NCBI GenBank assembly: GCA_024803745.1
Contig: JANJXV010000024.1
Coordinates: 5,550,106-5,614,105, forward strand
Direction: 5' to 3'
Length of the DNA stretch: 64,000 nt
Source of the DNA: Megascapheus bottae
Lineage: Eukaryota; Chordata; Mammalia; Rodentia; Geomyidae
Shown here: in pieces, positions 1-11,526 of the stretch
Numbering within the stretch: the stretch's first letter is position 1
Layout: each line of letters opens with the position of its first letter
The notes under the pieces: model-generated
What the model was told of the DNA's origin: nothing
Databases searched by the model: none
What the model saw: the letters and a program-made list of their open reading frames with translations, nothing else
Position numbers and translations under genes: made by a program

Positions 1-204
1 CCATGGAAATCAAATGCAAAGCAGTATAGTCTGGTGAGACAATTTTTGTAATAACTTTTTGGGTAGATAGTGATTATGTGGCGTACAATGTTAGAATTAT
101 TATGGCCTTCAAAAGTCCAAAAAAAGTCTTTATTGAATTTGATCAAATGTAGCCCCTCACGAGAAATAAAAACATGCCACCATCCACATGAAACCACCTC
201 TTTT

Positions 205-480
205 AACAGCCAAGGGTATGAACAACCCAAACACCAATGTGAGATGATAAACATGATATGATCTATCCATAAAAAGGAACAGTCAGATAATACGAATAAA
301 CTGAATAAAGACATATATTATGACATAGAAGAACCTTCTACCATTTTGGTAAGTCAAAGAATTAACTATTATGCACCCAAAAGCATTTGTATTATAAATG
401 GGTTGCATGTTTATACTGCTTAAATTGTCCAGAAGAAGGTAGACATACAACTGGAAATACATAGAACATCATACTGTTTC
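205..480 (+). mobile_element. Ancient L1 3'-end relic (L1M/L1ME-like)
   Basis: The order of motifs follows the 3' end of old mammalian L1s: a worn 'dwelling on a few codons then CCATAAAAAGGAA' block near 270-282, the GAACCTT block near 330, the AAGTCAAAGA block near 352, and an AAATTGTCCAGAA block near 424. All are heavily substituted and no TSD is visible. It could be another old retroelement with a similar tail. Moderate confidence in L1, low confidence in the subfamily. Confidence 0.45.
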
Positions 481-540
481 TCTTTTACAATAACAGAAAG
501 GGAAGTTCTCAGAGAAAATACAGTTTTAAAAACCTTCATT

Positions 541-775
541 GCCAGGCTCAGTGGCTCAAGTCTGTAATTCTAGCTACTGAGGAGGCTCAGATCTGAGGAT
601 TTGGTTAAAGCCAGCCTGGACACTTAAAAAGAACTTGAGACTATTATCTGCAATTAACCATTAGAAAATGGGAAGTGTTGCTTTGGCTCAAGGGGTTGGG
701 TGGTAGCCTTGAGCTGAAGAGCTCAGGGACAGTGCCCAGTCCCAGAGTTCAAGCCCAAAGACCGAAAAAATAAAA
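541..775 (+). repeat. B1-Geo composite SINE
   Basis: The left half (541-630) has the B1/Alu order: GCCAGGCTCAGTGGCTCA, TGTAATTCTAGCTACTGAGGAGGCT, ATCTGAGGAT, AGCCAGCCTGG, which is 7SL RNA-derived. The right half (about 670-763) has the Geo-like blocks GGCTCAAGGGGTTGGG, CCTTGAGCTGAAGAGCTCAGGGACAGTGCCC and GAGTTCAAGCCC, then an A-rich tail. Flanks AAAAACCTTCATT and AAAAAGACCTCATT look like a worn TSD. Confidence 0.8.
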
Positions 776-2199
776 AGACCTCATTTTCCCTCTTGTAAAG
801 TAAGAGACTACTTTCCGTACATACATTCCTAATCTTCCTCCCCCCCACACTGCTATTTTTAGGGCATATTACTGTAGAAATATTATATTTGTAATTTCTT
901 TCTTCTTTGAATCATAAAAGTTTAAGAATCTACATTCCTTTTCAAATTTTAAGACACAAGCATGTCTTACTCAAAAATATAGTACCTATATATTTGAAAC
1001 CACATCATAAATAAATACAGTACTTCTATCTTTTTGTCTCCATGAGGAATTAGAGGCCTAAGTCCAGAATTGTTATCTCTTTTATGGATAAGGGGATTTA
1101 TTTTTACATTGGATAAACCATTAGGTAGCAGAGAAACACTTTTCAACTAGGATGGATGTTTTTTTGTGTGAAAAAAATGGTACTTTTACTACAGGACTCT
1201 TATTGCCTAAGAACACGTATGTAATGGTTTGTCTCTGCAATGATGTACCTGCAGCAGTGCTACTCACTGGATACTATGTTGAAAATGAACTATACAATGT
1301 ATGGCTGAGGACAGGAGAAAAAAAACTGAAAGTGAGTGAAACAGTGACAATTTTAGAAAAGAAACGTATTCTTTTTCTTACTTATATAACTGTACCACTT
1401 CCATACATTACCTTTATAACAATAAAAATAATACGTGAAGAAAAAATGGTAAGATTTCTTTCAATCATTGCAGTACCTTTTTTTTTATGAGATTGCTTGT
1501 GATGCCCAACAAGTTACATTTTAATTCTGGAGAAAAAAATAAAACTTCGGCTACAAAGGGAAAAACAAATAAATAAAACTTTAAATTTTCTTCTGTAATT
1601 GTCACTAGATTTTCTGGGTGGGAAGATTTTTTTTTTATTTCACCAATGACAACTAGCACCTGTACTTTCTAGAAAGTACTCAGATGATACTGGGCCAATA
1701 AGGTTGTCTGATTTTTCACTTTTCTGAAGTCAATGTTTATTCTAGGTTCTTCCAGCTCTCTATTAGATCCTCTGATTGTTCAGGACAAAGTTAATTTGTT
1801 ATTTTCCCTCATATCTATAGAAAGCTTGGAATTCTAGAAGGTTACACACCTCTTATGTGTAACATATGTAGGGTCAAATTAAGGGTAATAGCCATTTCTT
1901 AGGTGAAAAAAACTTTGCCTTGCATGTACTGGTCTTCAAATTTATTCAGCAGCACAAATGAAGACACGAATATAAGAGAAATACTGATACATTAAAACAA
2001 TAATAAAATGTAAAGACAAATACATTTAGGATATTGAAAAGAGACTGATAAATAAATATCAAATAATGTTCATGGAATAGATGACAAAAAGGGAAGAGTA
2101 AAATCATAAGTGCCAGCATTTATGACTCAGTGTATCATTGCAATTTCCCTGTTTGCTAAAGAAAAAAAATTGTTTTATTATTGTTGTGGTTTGTATGTT
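776..2199. other. AT-rich unique sequence, no gene recognised
   Basis: No repeat family was recognised. A 112-codon ORF at 1152-1490 starts in ordinary AT-rich sequence, contains poly-K and poly-F runs from A and T tracts, and matches no family I know. I treat it as chance. Confidence 0.5.
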
Positions 2200-2402
2200 T
2201 TTGCCAGTTCTGGGGCTCAAACTCAGCACCTGGGCACTATCCTTAGACCCTTTTTGCTTTAGTTGGGCTCTACTGCTTTAGCCACAGTGTCACTTCTGGC
2301 TTGTTCTGTGTATCAATTTTTCAGTATCACTACTGAGGAATTGAACCTATGGTTTCATGCATGCTAGGTGAACACTCTACCACTAGGCTACACACCTGGC
2401 CT
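2200..2402 (-). repeat. IDL-Geo SINE (older copy)
   Basis: Read on the minus strand, the head (2402 downward) is ID-like with CTAGTGGTAGAGTG and a worn B-box region. The Geo half follows (CCAGAAGTGACACTG, then GCTCAAACTC...CTGGCAA at 2200). Several substitutions separate it from the young copy at 63012, so it is an older insertion. Confidence 0.75.
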
Positions 2403-2551
2403 GAAACAGAATATAAATGAATCTATTCACAAATGAATCTATCTCTTTGTATATGTGCATGTATCTGTGTATGTGAGTACATAGTGGAATACCTACTGTC
2501 ATAAAGTGCCCCAAAAGAAAAAGGTAAAATCAACAGAGGAAACTATTTTTT

Positions 2552-2783
2552 TTTTTTTGTCAATCCTGGGGCTTGAACTCTAGGCCTGGGTATTGTCCCT
2601 GAGTTCTTCAGCCCAAGGCTACTACTCTACACTTTGAGCCAAAGCTCCACTTCCAGTTTTCTAATGGCTAATTGGAGGTAAGATTCTCATGGACTTTAGT
2701 GCCTGGGCAGGCTTTGAGCCATGATCCTCAGATCTCAGCTTCCTGAGTAGCTAAGATTACAGGCATGAGCCACTGTGCCTGGT
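2552..2783 (-). repeat. B1-Geo composite SINE
   Basis: Minus-strand element. The 7SL/B1-like head is at 2690-2783, with GGCTCATGCCTGTAATC and CTACTCAGGAAGCTGAG readable in reverse complement. The Geo-like half lies at 2558-2665, with a poly-T (A tail) at the left. The flanks AGGAAACTATTTTTT (2537-2551) and AGGAAAGTTATTTTTTT (from 2784) fit a TSD with small differences. Confidence 0.8.
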
Positions 2784-3043
2784 AGGAAAGTTATTTTTTT
2801 TTAGTAGATGTTATGATATATTCATGTCAACTAAATCATTATAGGATATTTTCTTAAAGAATATCTGAAAATAAAAGCAAACATATTTACCATTTAAATT
2901 ATTTAATAGGAAAAATCAAAAACCAAAAGTGAGAAGAGAAAAGAAGATCAAAATAGAGATTATGGAGTCCATTAATAAGAGTCACGTCAGTGTTTCAGAA
3001 TTCAGCTATAGTCTTTTATCCTGGACACTGACATTTTAATTAT

Positions 3044-3263
3044 AAAAAGCTCACACAGGGGCCGGGAGTTTGGCCTAGAGGTAGAGTGCTTGCCTAGCAT
3101 GCACGAAGACCCAGGTTCAATTCCTCGGTACCACATACATAGAAAAAAGCCAGAAATGGTGCTGAGGCTCAAGTGATAGAGCACTAACCTTGAGAAAGTC
3201 CAAGGACAGTGCTCAGGCCCTGAGTTCAAGCCCATGATTGGCAAAAAAAAAAAGCTCACACAG
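3044..3263 (+). repeat. IDL-Geo SINE with 15-bp TSD
   Basis: The body is 3059-3248: GGGCCGGGAGTTTGGCC head, A-box-like TGGCCTAGAGG, B-box-like GGTTCAATTCC, Geo half from about 3150, A tail. It is bounded by the perfect direct repeat AAAAAGCTCACACAG at 3044-3058 and 3249-3263. The TSD shows insertion by L1-type target-primed reverse transcription. Confidence 0.93.
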
Positions 3264-3779
3264 ACAACTTACCAAAACAATAGTTTGGGTTATTTTATTG
3301 ATCTATTTACTATTATGTTTTTGTTATAGCTCTTCTTTTTGTTGTTGATAATACTTGGGTCAAAAACTTAACAACAGAAAATAGTTACCTTTAACTCAGT
3401 GACTCAGTATGACTTGAAATTCCATGTATTTACTGTTCTTTTTTTAATGTACATCTTTTTAATTATGGTGTCTTACTTTTTTAAGATTTTATTAACATTG
3501 ATTCTTACATAGTATTTCAAATGTCATGTTTAACAAACAAGTATTCAAGAAGGGAATTTCTATATACAATGACTAGCACATAGATTTTAGAATATAATTA
3601 AAATTAAGCTGAGGGTTTGTAGGTCATAGATACATATTAATCTATGTAATAAAATATTATGTCTATAGAGTATATTTCCCATCATAGGTTTTTATGTCTA
3701 TGTAGTTATATGTATATCTCCAATACCATATCCATAACCTTGGTTGCCCAAATATTGAGTCATGGCTCTTTTACTGTTT
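3264..3779. other. AT-rich unique sequence
   Basis: No gene or repeat family recognised. The stretch is dominated by A/T runs. Confidence 0.5.
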
Positions 3780-4912
3780 GGATCTAATAGTCACATATTA
3801 AGGATACCATGCGCCTTTTATTTCTTTGGTCTTATATCCATTCATCTGCAGTAGGGCATCTGGGTTGTTTCCATCACTTGGCTATTGTGAATAGTGCAGA
3901 GATGAACATTGCTGACCGGGTGTCCTTATCATATCCTGGGTTACGATGCTTAGGGTAGATGCCCAGAGGTGGTATGGCAAGATTGTAGGGAAGGTCCTTC
4001 CAGAGTGCCTGAACTAGTTAACATTCCCACCAGCGGTGCAATAGGGTTCCTCTTTCTCCACAACCCCGTCAGCATTTGTCGTTGTCTGAGTTCAGAATAT
4101 TGGCCATTCTAATCGGGGTAAAGTGGTATCTTAGGGTTGGTTTTATTTGCATTTCCTTTATGACCATGGATGATGAGCATTTTATTACATGTTTTCCTGA
4201 CACATTAACCTCTTCTTTTGATAAGTCTCTTTTTAGTTTCTTTGCCTATTTAGTGGATAGTTCGTTGGGTTTAGGGGAATTAGTTTCTTGAGTTCCCTGG
4301 AGATTCTGGATATTAAGCATTTGTTTGATGTACTATTGATAAATACCTTTTCCCAGTTGGGTGGCTGCCTTTCTATTTTAGTAATTATGCTTTTATGTGT
4401 GCAGAAACCTTTTATTTTTAGGTAGTCCCATTTGTCAAATCTCTTTCCAATCTGTTGTGTACCTGGGACATTGTTCAGGAAGTTTTTGCTTGTGCCTATG
4501 AGTTCCAGTGTCTCTCCTACTCTAATGCCTAGCAGTTTCAGGGGTTCAAGACTGATATTGAGGTCTTTGATCCATTTGGAGTTAATGCTTATGCATAGTG
4601 ATAGGCTGGGCTCAATATTTAGTTTTCTGCATGTGGCTGCCCTATTTTGCCAGCACCAATAATTGAATATGCTGTGTTTGTTCTACTGCACATCTCTGGC
4701 TCCTTTGTCGAATATAAGTTGACTAGAGATATGTGTTTTTTTTTTCTGGATCTTCTATTCTGTTCCACTACTCTTCTGGTCTATTTTTGTGCTAATACCA
4801 TGCTGTTTTTGTTATTATGGCTCTATAGTAGAGATTGAAGTCTGGTATTGTAATACCAACTGCAATGCTCTTTTTGCCTAGAGTTGTTTACTTTTCAAGT
4901 ATGTGAACTTGT
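3780..4912 (-). mobile_element. Old 5'-truncated L1, ORF2 C-terminal part
   Basis: In reverse complement this follows the L1 ORF2 C-terminal region in order. It has the 'first clause' block GGCTTGGCTA...ACTCTATAGTAGAGCC at 4820-4860, the 'GGATCAAAGACCTCAAT' block near 4555-4575, and the 'CCTCACCCCGATTAGAATGGCCA' block near 4100-4120. It ends at CAATAGCCAAGTGATGGAAACAACCCAGATGCCC near 3855-3890. It differs from the younger L1s in the window at many sites, and all frames are interrupted. No 3' UTR like that of the young copies follows, so the 3' end is missing or too decayed to see. Confidence 0.85.
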
Positions 4913-5149
4913 TCTTTTTTGTGCAAGCAAAAATATTTTAGCAGTGACTGAAGTTATACAACATCTGGTTAGCAAGCATGAAGCTGGTTTTAATCTCCAG
5001 TATTATCTAAATAAATAAGCAAGCGTGATAAAATTATGCTCTTCCTTCAAAATATGGACTTAGTTTTAGCAACTGGATAAATGTTTGAAATGTACTAAGA
5101 CATTTTCCTAGATCTTGTAAAATTTTTGTTTCGTATTTCCTTTCTTTTT

Positions 5150-5275
5150 AAAATTTAATTTTATTGTTAGGGTGATATACAGATGGGTTACAGTTATATA
5201 TGTAAAGTAATGAGTACAATTCTTCTCAAATGTTGTTACCCTCTCCCACATTTTTCTCCCATTTTTTGTGATGGC
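5150..5275 (-). mobile_element. Older-type L1 3'-terminal fragment
   Basis: The run TTTTATTGTTAGGGTGATATACAG, then GGGTTACAGTTA and a C/T-rich stretch, matches the end of the older L1 3' UTR type also seen at 23243 (antisense) and 13601, 48663 and 58495 (sense). Only about 120 bp is recognisable. Confidence 0.6.
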
Positions 5276-6374
5276 CAGAATGTGGTCTGAGCTGATTGAA
5301 AACAGTTATAACCAGCTGATGCCTCTAAGGACTTGGAATTGGGCTTTAAAAAAATAATGGATGTGGGTATGTTTTCTTCACATTTGGGAGTTATAAACCC
5401 TAGGTTGTCAAAAATAAAAAGGGGATGAAAGATGATTTTATCCTCAGGGAGGAATAAAAAATATTTACGTTTACAGGGTTTATGAAATACTTGTTCTAAG
5501 GAAAAGGAAGATCTGGAAATTCTCCTCAGAAAGGAACATCTTCAATGTTTAATCATAGGACAAACATACACACAAACTTGATCAATAATTATAAGCTTAA
5601 TAAAAATTATAAGTGGAGATACTGCTGGTGCATAATGGGGTATTACTCTGAAATAGCAATTAAAATAGAAATTTATCCAATTCAAAAATTAATTTACTCT
5701 AACTACTCATAGCTTAGCAAAGCAATACACTGAAAGGTTAGCTATTTGTTCCTGAGTTGAGTGGCTGACTACGAGCAACAACCCTGTAACATAAATATAT
5801 ATTACGTAGAGAATATAGCTACTCCAGAAAAAAATAATAGCCTGAAATATGGAATGTCAAACAATAAATTCTCAGTACCTGTCTTGACATTCAGCACTTA
5901 GCAAGTATGAGAAGCAAAGAATAAAAACGGAACAGAAAAAATAAAGAATGAAAAAAGGAAAGAAGGAAATGCAAGTGAATCATCCTTTCTTATTTTTTTT
6001 CTGTGAAAGAGATGCTCCTATCTTTTTGGAAAATTTTGATGTGATAAATTTTAAAAATATAGGGTTTCAAATTTATTCTCTTGCTCAGCCAATTTAATCC
6101 TGTGAGCTAGAGTGTGGACAAAGAGAATATTTAGATGAAGAACAAACAAACTGTCATGAAGAGAGAGGGTCAGCAGAGAAATTGGAGATACCTTCTGGGA
6201 GAAGAGGTTGTGAAGAAGCTTATGGGTGTTTGTCTGGTTGTGAATGTTGAATTAAAGTGTGAAAAATGAAACAGGTGGTTTGCAAACTACTACATCAAAG
6301 TCATAGTGAGACACTACAAGATACTCAGATTGTTAAAAATAATCTTCACTTCATCAACATCAGAAACCAAAGAT
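5276..6374. other. AT-rich unique sequence
   Basis: Nothing firmly recognised. Around 6276-6360 there is a faint resemblance to the ORF2 C-terminal region of an ancient sense L1, too weak to annotate separately. Confidence 0.4.
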
Positions 6375-7248
6375 GTTACATAATTCTTTTTTTCCACGTA
6401 TTGTTTATTGTAATTAATAGAAGGGTTACATTATATTCACCAGATAGAAGGTGCATTACTTCACAAACATTGATATCCTTTCTCATAATATGGTCCCCAT
6501 TACCCTCCCACCACCTCTGCCCCTCATCTTGTTTTCCCTCCTTCCCTATCCTATTTCAAATAACCAAATATACATATACAAAATATATCAAATAACCAAC
6601 TGAAATACTGTAACTATGAGATAACCAAGGGACAGCAAAAGAGATGAGAGATAACATAGTACATCAAGGACAACAATCACTCATTATATGGCTTTTGTTT
6701 CTATATCCTGGAGGTTCTTTCATTTAGCATCATACTATATGGCCTTATGTATCTAGGTTTTTTCCCATATATTTTTTATTGTAATTAATAGAAGGGTTAC
6801 ATTATATTTGCCAGAGAGAAGGTGCATTACTTCACATATATTGATACCATTTCTCATGTTTTGGTCCCCATTTCCCTCCCCCCACCCCCACCCCTCATCT
6901 TGTTTTCCCCCTTCCCTATCCAATTTCAAATAACCAATTAAGCACATATAAAATATATCAGATAACAAAGTGAGATACTGTAACAATTTGAGATAACCAA
7001 GGGACAGCAAAGGAGATGAGAGATAACATAGTACATTAAGGACAACAATCACTCATTATATGGCTTTTGTTTCTATATCCTAGAAGTCCTTTCATTTAGC
7101 ATCATACTATATGGCCTGATGTATCTAGATTTTGTTCTGTTGCAAATCTCTGCTAGGAGAGCCCAAGGTTTCTAGTGATTATGACAAATGCGGGGAACCA
7201 TTGAGCCTATGTTCCTTTGAGTCTGGCTTAAGAAGTTACATAATTCTT
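6375..7248 (-). mobile_element. Tandem pair of L1 3' ends inside one TSD
   Basis: Read on the minus strand, 7234 down to about 6768 is a 5'-truncated L1 3' end: the AAGCCAGACTCAAAGGAACATAGG block, the G-rich polypurine tract, GTAACCCTTCTATTAATTACAATAAA and an A-rich tail. Directly after it, 6755 down to 6393 repeats the same 3' UTR, starting partway in at CCTAGATACATAAGGCC and running to a second A-rich tail. The 14-bp repeat GTTACATAATTCTT at 6375-6388 and 7235-7248 encloses both copies. No functional ORF remains. Confidence 0.9.
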
Positions 7249-8100
7249 CTAGGGTGTTCTGTATTTTGGTTTTATCATCTCTGTTAATGTCTATTGGTGT
7301 GATAAATATGTATATACATATTTATGAAAATTTATATATGAATTTGTACATAACATTATATTCTTAAGGTTATGTACAAAGACATGTTTTATATGTGTAC
7401 TCCTTCAAGAGTTAGCATAATTTGAAGATACAATACATTTGCCAAATAATAAATTACACTTCATGTGCATCTAAATAATTCATAGACAATTCTGAAGTTA
7501 GTTCACTAAAGTTAAAGTGATTTTTATTTTTATGCAAACTACAAATCAGTTCATATCATTCATTTTGTTATTATTTTCAGGACTCGGTATAGTTCCTTTC
7601 TGTGAAAATTCAATTATAATAGTACAAAATACAGAGAATGATAGAAATATCTCTAAATCTGTCTCAAATGTTAGCTGGTGTCTTTATGATATATTTACAA
7701 ATGGCAATTCAAGGTAATTGAAAAGAAAACTTATCAAAGACATATATGACTTAGGTTTTATCTTGAGTGTCAAATAATGACAAATTTAAATCAAATTTAC
7801 TTGAGTATGTTTCATATAAGATTTGTAGAAATATGTAAGTATAGATGGCTTATGTAATTTTGTCTCAAATCTCTGGACACTTGCTTTTACTTTTTAAGAT
7901 TATCTATACATTAAAATCTAATACCTTTACAGACCATTTAATAGTACTTATTTTTAAATATAAACTTTACTAAATAACTTTACATCATGCATCAGAGGTC
8001 ATATAATTTCCCCAATGTATTCTGGCTGCCAGTACTAATTCTAGCATCAGAGACAAAATTTTACGTTGTATATATGTGCATCCTACATATTGTATATGTA
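7249..8100. other. AT-rich unique sequence with one exon-like segment
   Basis: No repeat recognised. An open segment at 7581-7713 sits between TTATTTTCAG and a GTAATT donor-like site; it is discussed as a weak candidate and is not called as a gene. Confidence 0.4.
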
Positions 8101-8134
8101 CATATATAATATAATATAATATAATATATATTAT
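8101..8134. repeat. (TATAA)n simple repeat
   Basis: Short run of TATAA units within an AT-rich tract. Confidence 0.8.
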
Positions 8135-8511
8135 GGAAATTTATATATATAAGTTTTATATAGTTGAACTGTTCAGAATAAACTCAGAACACACACACAT
8201 ACACCTACACAGGGAAGGAAAGTTAAATTCATCTGAGAGTAATGTTACACTATGCTGTTTGCTATTTATGACAACATGGTTTTCATCTTTGTCCTGGAAT
8301 GGAGTGCAGCAGTACACTGCAGAAACATTTACTCTTCATTTATCCATGGAAAATTACTTCTGTAAGGATATTTACACAGCAGGAAAACCTGCTTAGATAT
8401 TTTGTATGGGAAATATGCTGCCTTCACATTGTGTTTTTTTTTTTATTTAGCTGCAGTGCTGAGCTCAGCACATTTCACTAGCATGGAAAAGAGCCTAATA
8501 AATCTCTGGCT

Positions 8512-8513
<2 letters not shown>

Positions 8514-8559
<46 letters not shown>
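8514..8559. repeat. (TA)n microsatellite
   Basis: About 23 uninterrupted TA units. ORFs read through it as alternating Y/I on both strands and are artefacts. Confidence 0.95.
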
Positions 8560-8560
<1 letters not shown>

Positions 8561-8840
8561 ATAACAGCACCACTGTATGGCAGATACATCAGTAAGGGGA
8601 ATAAGTGTATAAGTGTGCATATGAAATGATCCACTAAAAGATCATCTTAATTTTACTGACATCAGCAAACAAACTGTATTTGAGAATACCAAGGAAATCA
8701 AGCCAATTTTTGTTTCTATTCTATATTAATCCTACTAATCTGGATGTCAACTCTACCATAATCACTGTAGCAGTATGTACTTTTGAAGAAGAGGTAAGAA
8801 TGGCAATCACAAGAGGAAATGTCCATTTTCCCTGGATGTA
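8560..8840. other. Unique sequence
   Basis: No gene or repeat recognised. Confidence 0.4.
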
Positions 8841-9670
8841 AAGCACATGCAAATAAAAACAACTGTAAGGTTCAATCTCACTCCAGTTAGATTGGCCAAC
8901 ATCATGAATTCAAGCAAAAACAAATGTTGGCTGGATTATGGAGAAAAAGAACCCTAGCTGCACTGGTGGATATGAACAACCACTTTGGACAGCAGTCTAG
9001 AACTTTCTCAGAAAGCTAAATGTAGATCTTCTCTATATCCCAGCCTTATCACTACTGGGCATCTAATCAGGACATCACAAGCCAGGATACTGTAAAGACA
9101 TGTGAACATCCATGTTTGTACTGGTGCAGTATTCACAGTAGGCCAAGTCATGGAAATGGCTTAGATGCCCTACAATACATGAGTGGATCCAAAACCTGTT
9201 GTACCTATACATGATAGAATTTTTCACAGCCTTCAAATGAAAAATATTATGGCAAATATAAGGAAATGGATGGACCTAGAACAAATCATATTAAGTGATA
9301 TAAGCCAAGCTCAGAGAGACAAATGGCATGTTTTCTTTAATACCCAAAAAGTGAGATCTAAAATATCCTGGGTCATGGTTAATTATCTAGGACTTTCTTG
9401 AAACTAACTTCAGGAAATAGAAATGAGAGATATTTTTTTCTCTGTTGTTGTTTTCTTTTCTTTTTATCTTATTTGTCAATTTGCCCTTCTTTTCAAGGGT
9501 AAGGGGAGGTGGGGCACAGAAATGAAGTGTATAAAGTTTGAACAAATAGAGCCATAGACACTATGCTGAGAATGAAATGGATTAAATTGTCCAAAAAGAA
9601 ATGTTCTCATTACCTGATTTATATAACTGGAACAACTCTGTGTATATTCTTTATAATAACAATAAAACAT
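8841..9670 (+). mobile_element. Older L1: ORF2 C-terminus plus distinct 3' UTR
   Basis: It starts at ATGCAAATAAAAACAACTGT and follows ORF2 order: CTCACTCCAGTTAGATTGGCC at about 8880, the ACTACTGGGCAT block at 9050, the AAGTCATGGAAATGG block at 9145, and GGAAATGGATGGACCTAGAACAAATCATATTAAGTGATATAAGCC at 9260-9306. Its 3' UTR (9310-9670) differs from both other 3' UTR types here. It has CAAGGGTAAGGGGAGGTGGGGC at 9495-9516 and ends in AACAATAAAACAT. Truncated and stop-ridden, it belongs to a different, older L1 lineage. Confidence 0.85.
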
Positions 9671-10802
9671 TTACCAAGAAAATAATATGTGAGATTTTAG
9701 GCATCTATAAGTTATAAAATGTATGTGAGTAATGGATAATAGATTTTTAACTCAGTCAAACTAGTGTACATAATATGAATTAGAAGTAGTATACATTGTA
9801 GAAATTGCTTTTAGTAGAAACTGTGTACGAGGGAACTCTATCAAGCATATAACTTTTACTGTTTTTAATTCATTAAGATGTTGTCAATGTTTTCATATAT
9901 ATCACTGAAATTTGTGTTTAACAAATAAAATAAGGTTATCAATAACTGATATTCTGTTTCAAATTCTAAACCTCTTTATGCCTGTTAAATTTAATTTTCC
10001 TAAGAGCATTGCAGTATATTTGCTAATTCACAAATAAACATATCTTTTGAGATCATATTCCATTGAGGAAAGGGTTTTTTGATTAATTTGCTTAGCATTC
10101 CCATTCTTTATCAAAATTGCATACTTTTTTCCAGGAAAATTACATTTCCCTTTAACTCAAGATGATTTATTCATATTCAAAATTTTGATATATTACTCGT
10201 GAGTCAAATATGGTAAAATGCTGATAATTTATGTGTTAGATTTTTAATCTCTTAGTTCTTGATCTATAAACAATATAGACGATTAAAAAATGAATTAATT
10301 ATTAAAGATAACACACACACAAAAATCAAAGTAGAGGGAATCATCTATAACATTTTAAGCAACTACAATTCTTCTAGGGCCCTTACATGTTATAAGAAAG
10401 GAGTATCCAGGAAGCAAGATATATTTTAAAGAAATTTAGATATAAAACAGTTCTATTTCAGCTTCTTTCTAAATATTAATACTTTTTGTAATTGGCTTAA
10501 CACCAATACCATTTAGTGCCAGATCTTATCCCTTTGTTTTAATACTTAAAAAATAGACAGATGGAGTTCAAACCAACAGAGTAAATCAGACTAGCATTGC
10601 CTTCTCTCTTGGAAACAAACAAATTAGACAATGCAGATTAATTAACAATAGACTGTAACAGCTGAAAATAAACACTCTCCAGGCCATGTCTCCTGAAACA
10701 CAGTAAACAAATCAAGCTGTCTGGTTTGTGAAGATTTTTAGTCAGTGGCTTAAGGTTATAGAATTGCTTGAATTGAGGACATAGAGTGAAGCATCTGCAA
10801 AT
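9671..10802. other. AT-rich unique sequence
   Basis: No gene or known repeat recognised. Confidence 0.4.
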
Positions 10803-10960
10803 AAAAAATACAATAAAAACCACAAGACAGAATATCTGTAGAAGTTAGAAATAGCCAGTACATACATTGATCTGACAAATTAAAAAAATACAATAAGAAT
10901 CACAAAGCAAGGTATCGGCAGAAGATAGAAATAGGCAGCATTTACACTTATCTGATAACA
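10803..10960. repeat. Diverged two-copy tandem duplication, unit about 79 bp
   Basis: Unit 1 (about 10803-10879) and unit 2 (about 10882-10960) share AAAAAATACAATAA, CACAA, GAAG.TAGAAATAG.CAG and TGATCTGA/TTATCTGA in the same order and spacing. The family is unknown. Confidence 0.7.
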
Positions 10961-10978
10961 GGGATTATTCTACTCATC

Positions 10979-11526
10979 AAGAATTAAAATGCCGACATCG
11001 CCCCATTTATAAGGAAATGGAAAGACTTAGAAAAAAATCATATTAAGTGAAGTAAGCCAGACTCAAAGGAACATAGGCTCAATGGTTTCCCTCATTTGTC
11101 ATTAGTATAAAATTTGGGCTTTCCTAGCAGAGTTTTACAATAGAACAAAACCTAGATGCATAAGGCCATATAGTATGATGCTAAATGAAAGAATCTCCAG
11201 GATATAGAAACAAAAGCCATATAATGAGTGATTGTTGTCCTTGATTTACTATGTTATCTCTTATCTCTTTTGCTGTCCCTTGGTTATCTCATAGTTACAG
11301 TATTTCAGCTGGTTATCTGATATATTGTGCATATGCGTATTTGGTTATTTGAAGTCAGATAGGGAAGGGGGGAAAACAAGATGAGGGGCAGGGGTGGGAG
11401 GAGGGAAGTGGGGACCAAGACATGAGAAAGGATATCAATGTATGTGAAGTAATGCACCTTCTATCTGGTAAATATAATGTAACCCTTCTATTAATTATAA
11501 TAAAATATATGAAAAAAGAATTAAAA
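10979..11526 (+). mobile_element. L1 3' end, young 3' UTR type, 11-bp TSD
   Basis: The body (10990-11515) opens in the last ORF2 codons (ACATCGCCCCATTTATAAGG). It has the AAGTGAAGTAAGCCAGACTCAAAGG block, then the 3' UTR with its G-rich polypurine tract (11367-11415), TGTAACCCTTCTATTAATTA and an A-rich tail. The direct repeat AAGAATTAAAA at 10979-10989 and 11516-11526 is the TSD. Strongly 5'-truncated. Confidence 0.92.

Noticed and set aside
1152..1490. 112-codon ORF on the plus strand
   Set aside because: No recognisable domain, starts and ends in A/T runs, no repeat or exon context; length is within chance for AT-rich DNA with local stop scarcity.
6276..6360. Ancient L1 trace
   Set aside because: Resemblance to the ORF2 C-terminal region is too faint to annotate confidently by eye.
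8101..8559. Replication origin or matrix attachment site in the TA-rich tract
   Set aside because: Only simple (TATAA)n and (TA)n repeats are visible; nothing specific supports such a role.
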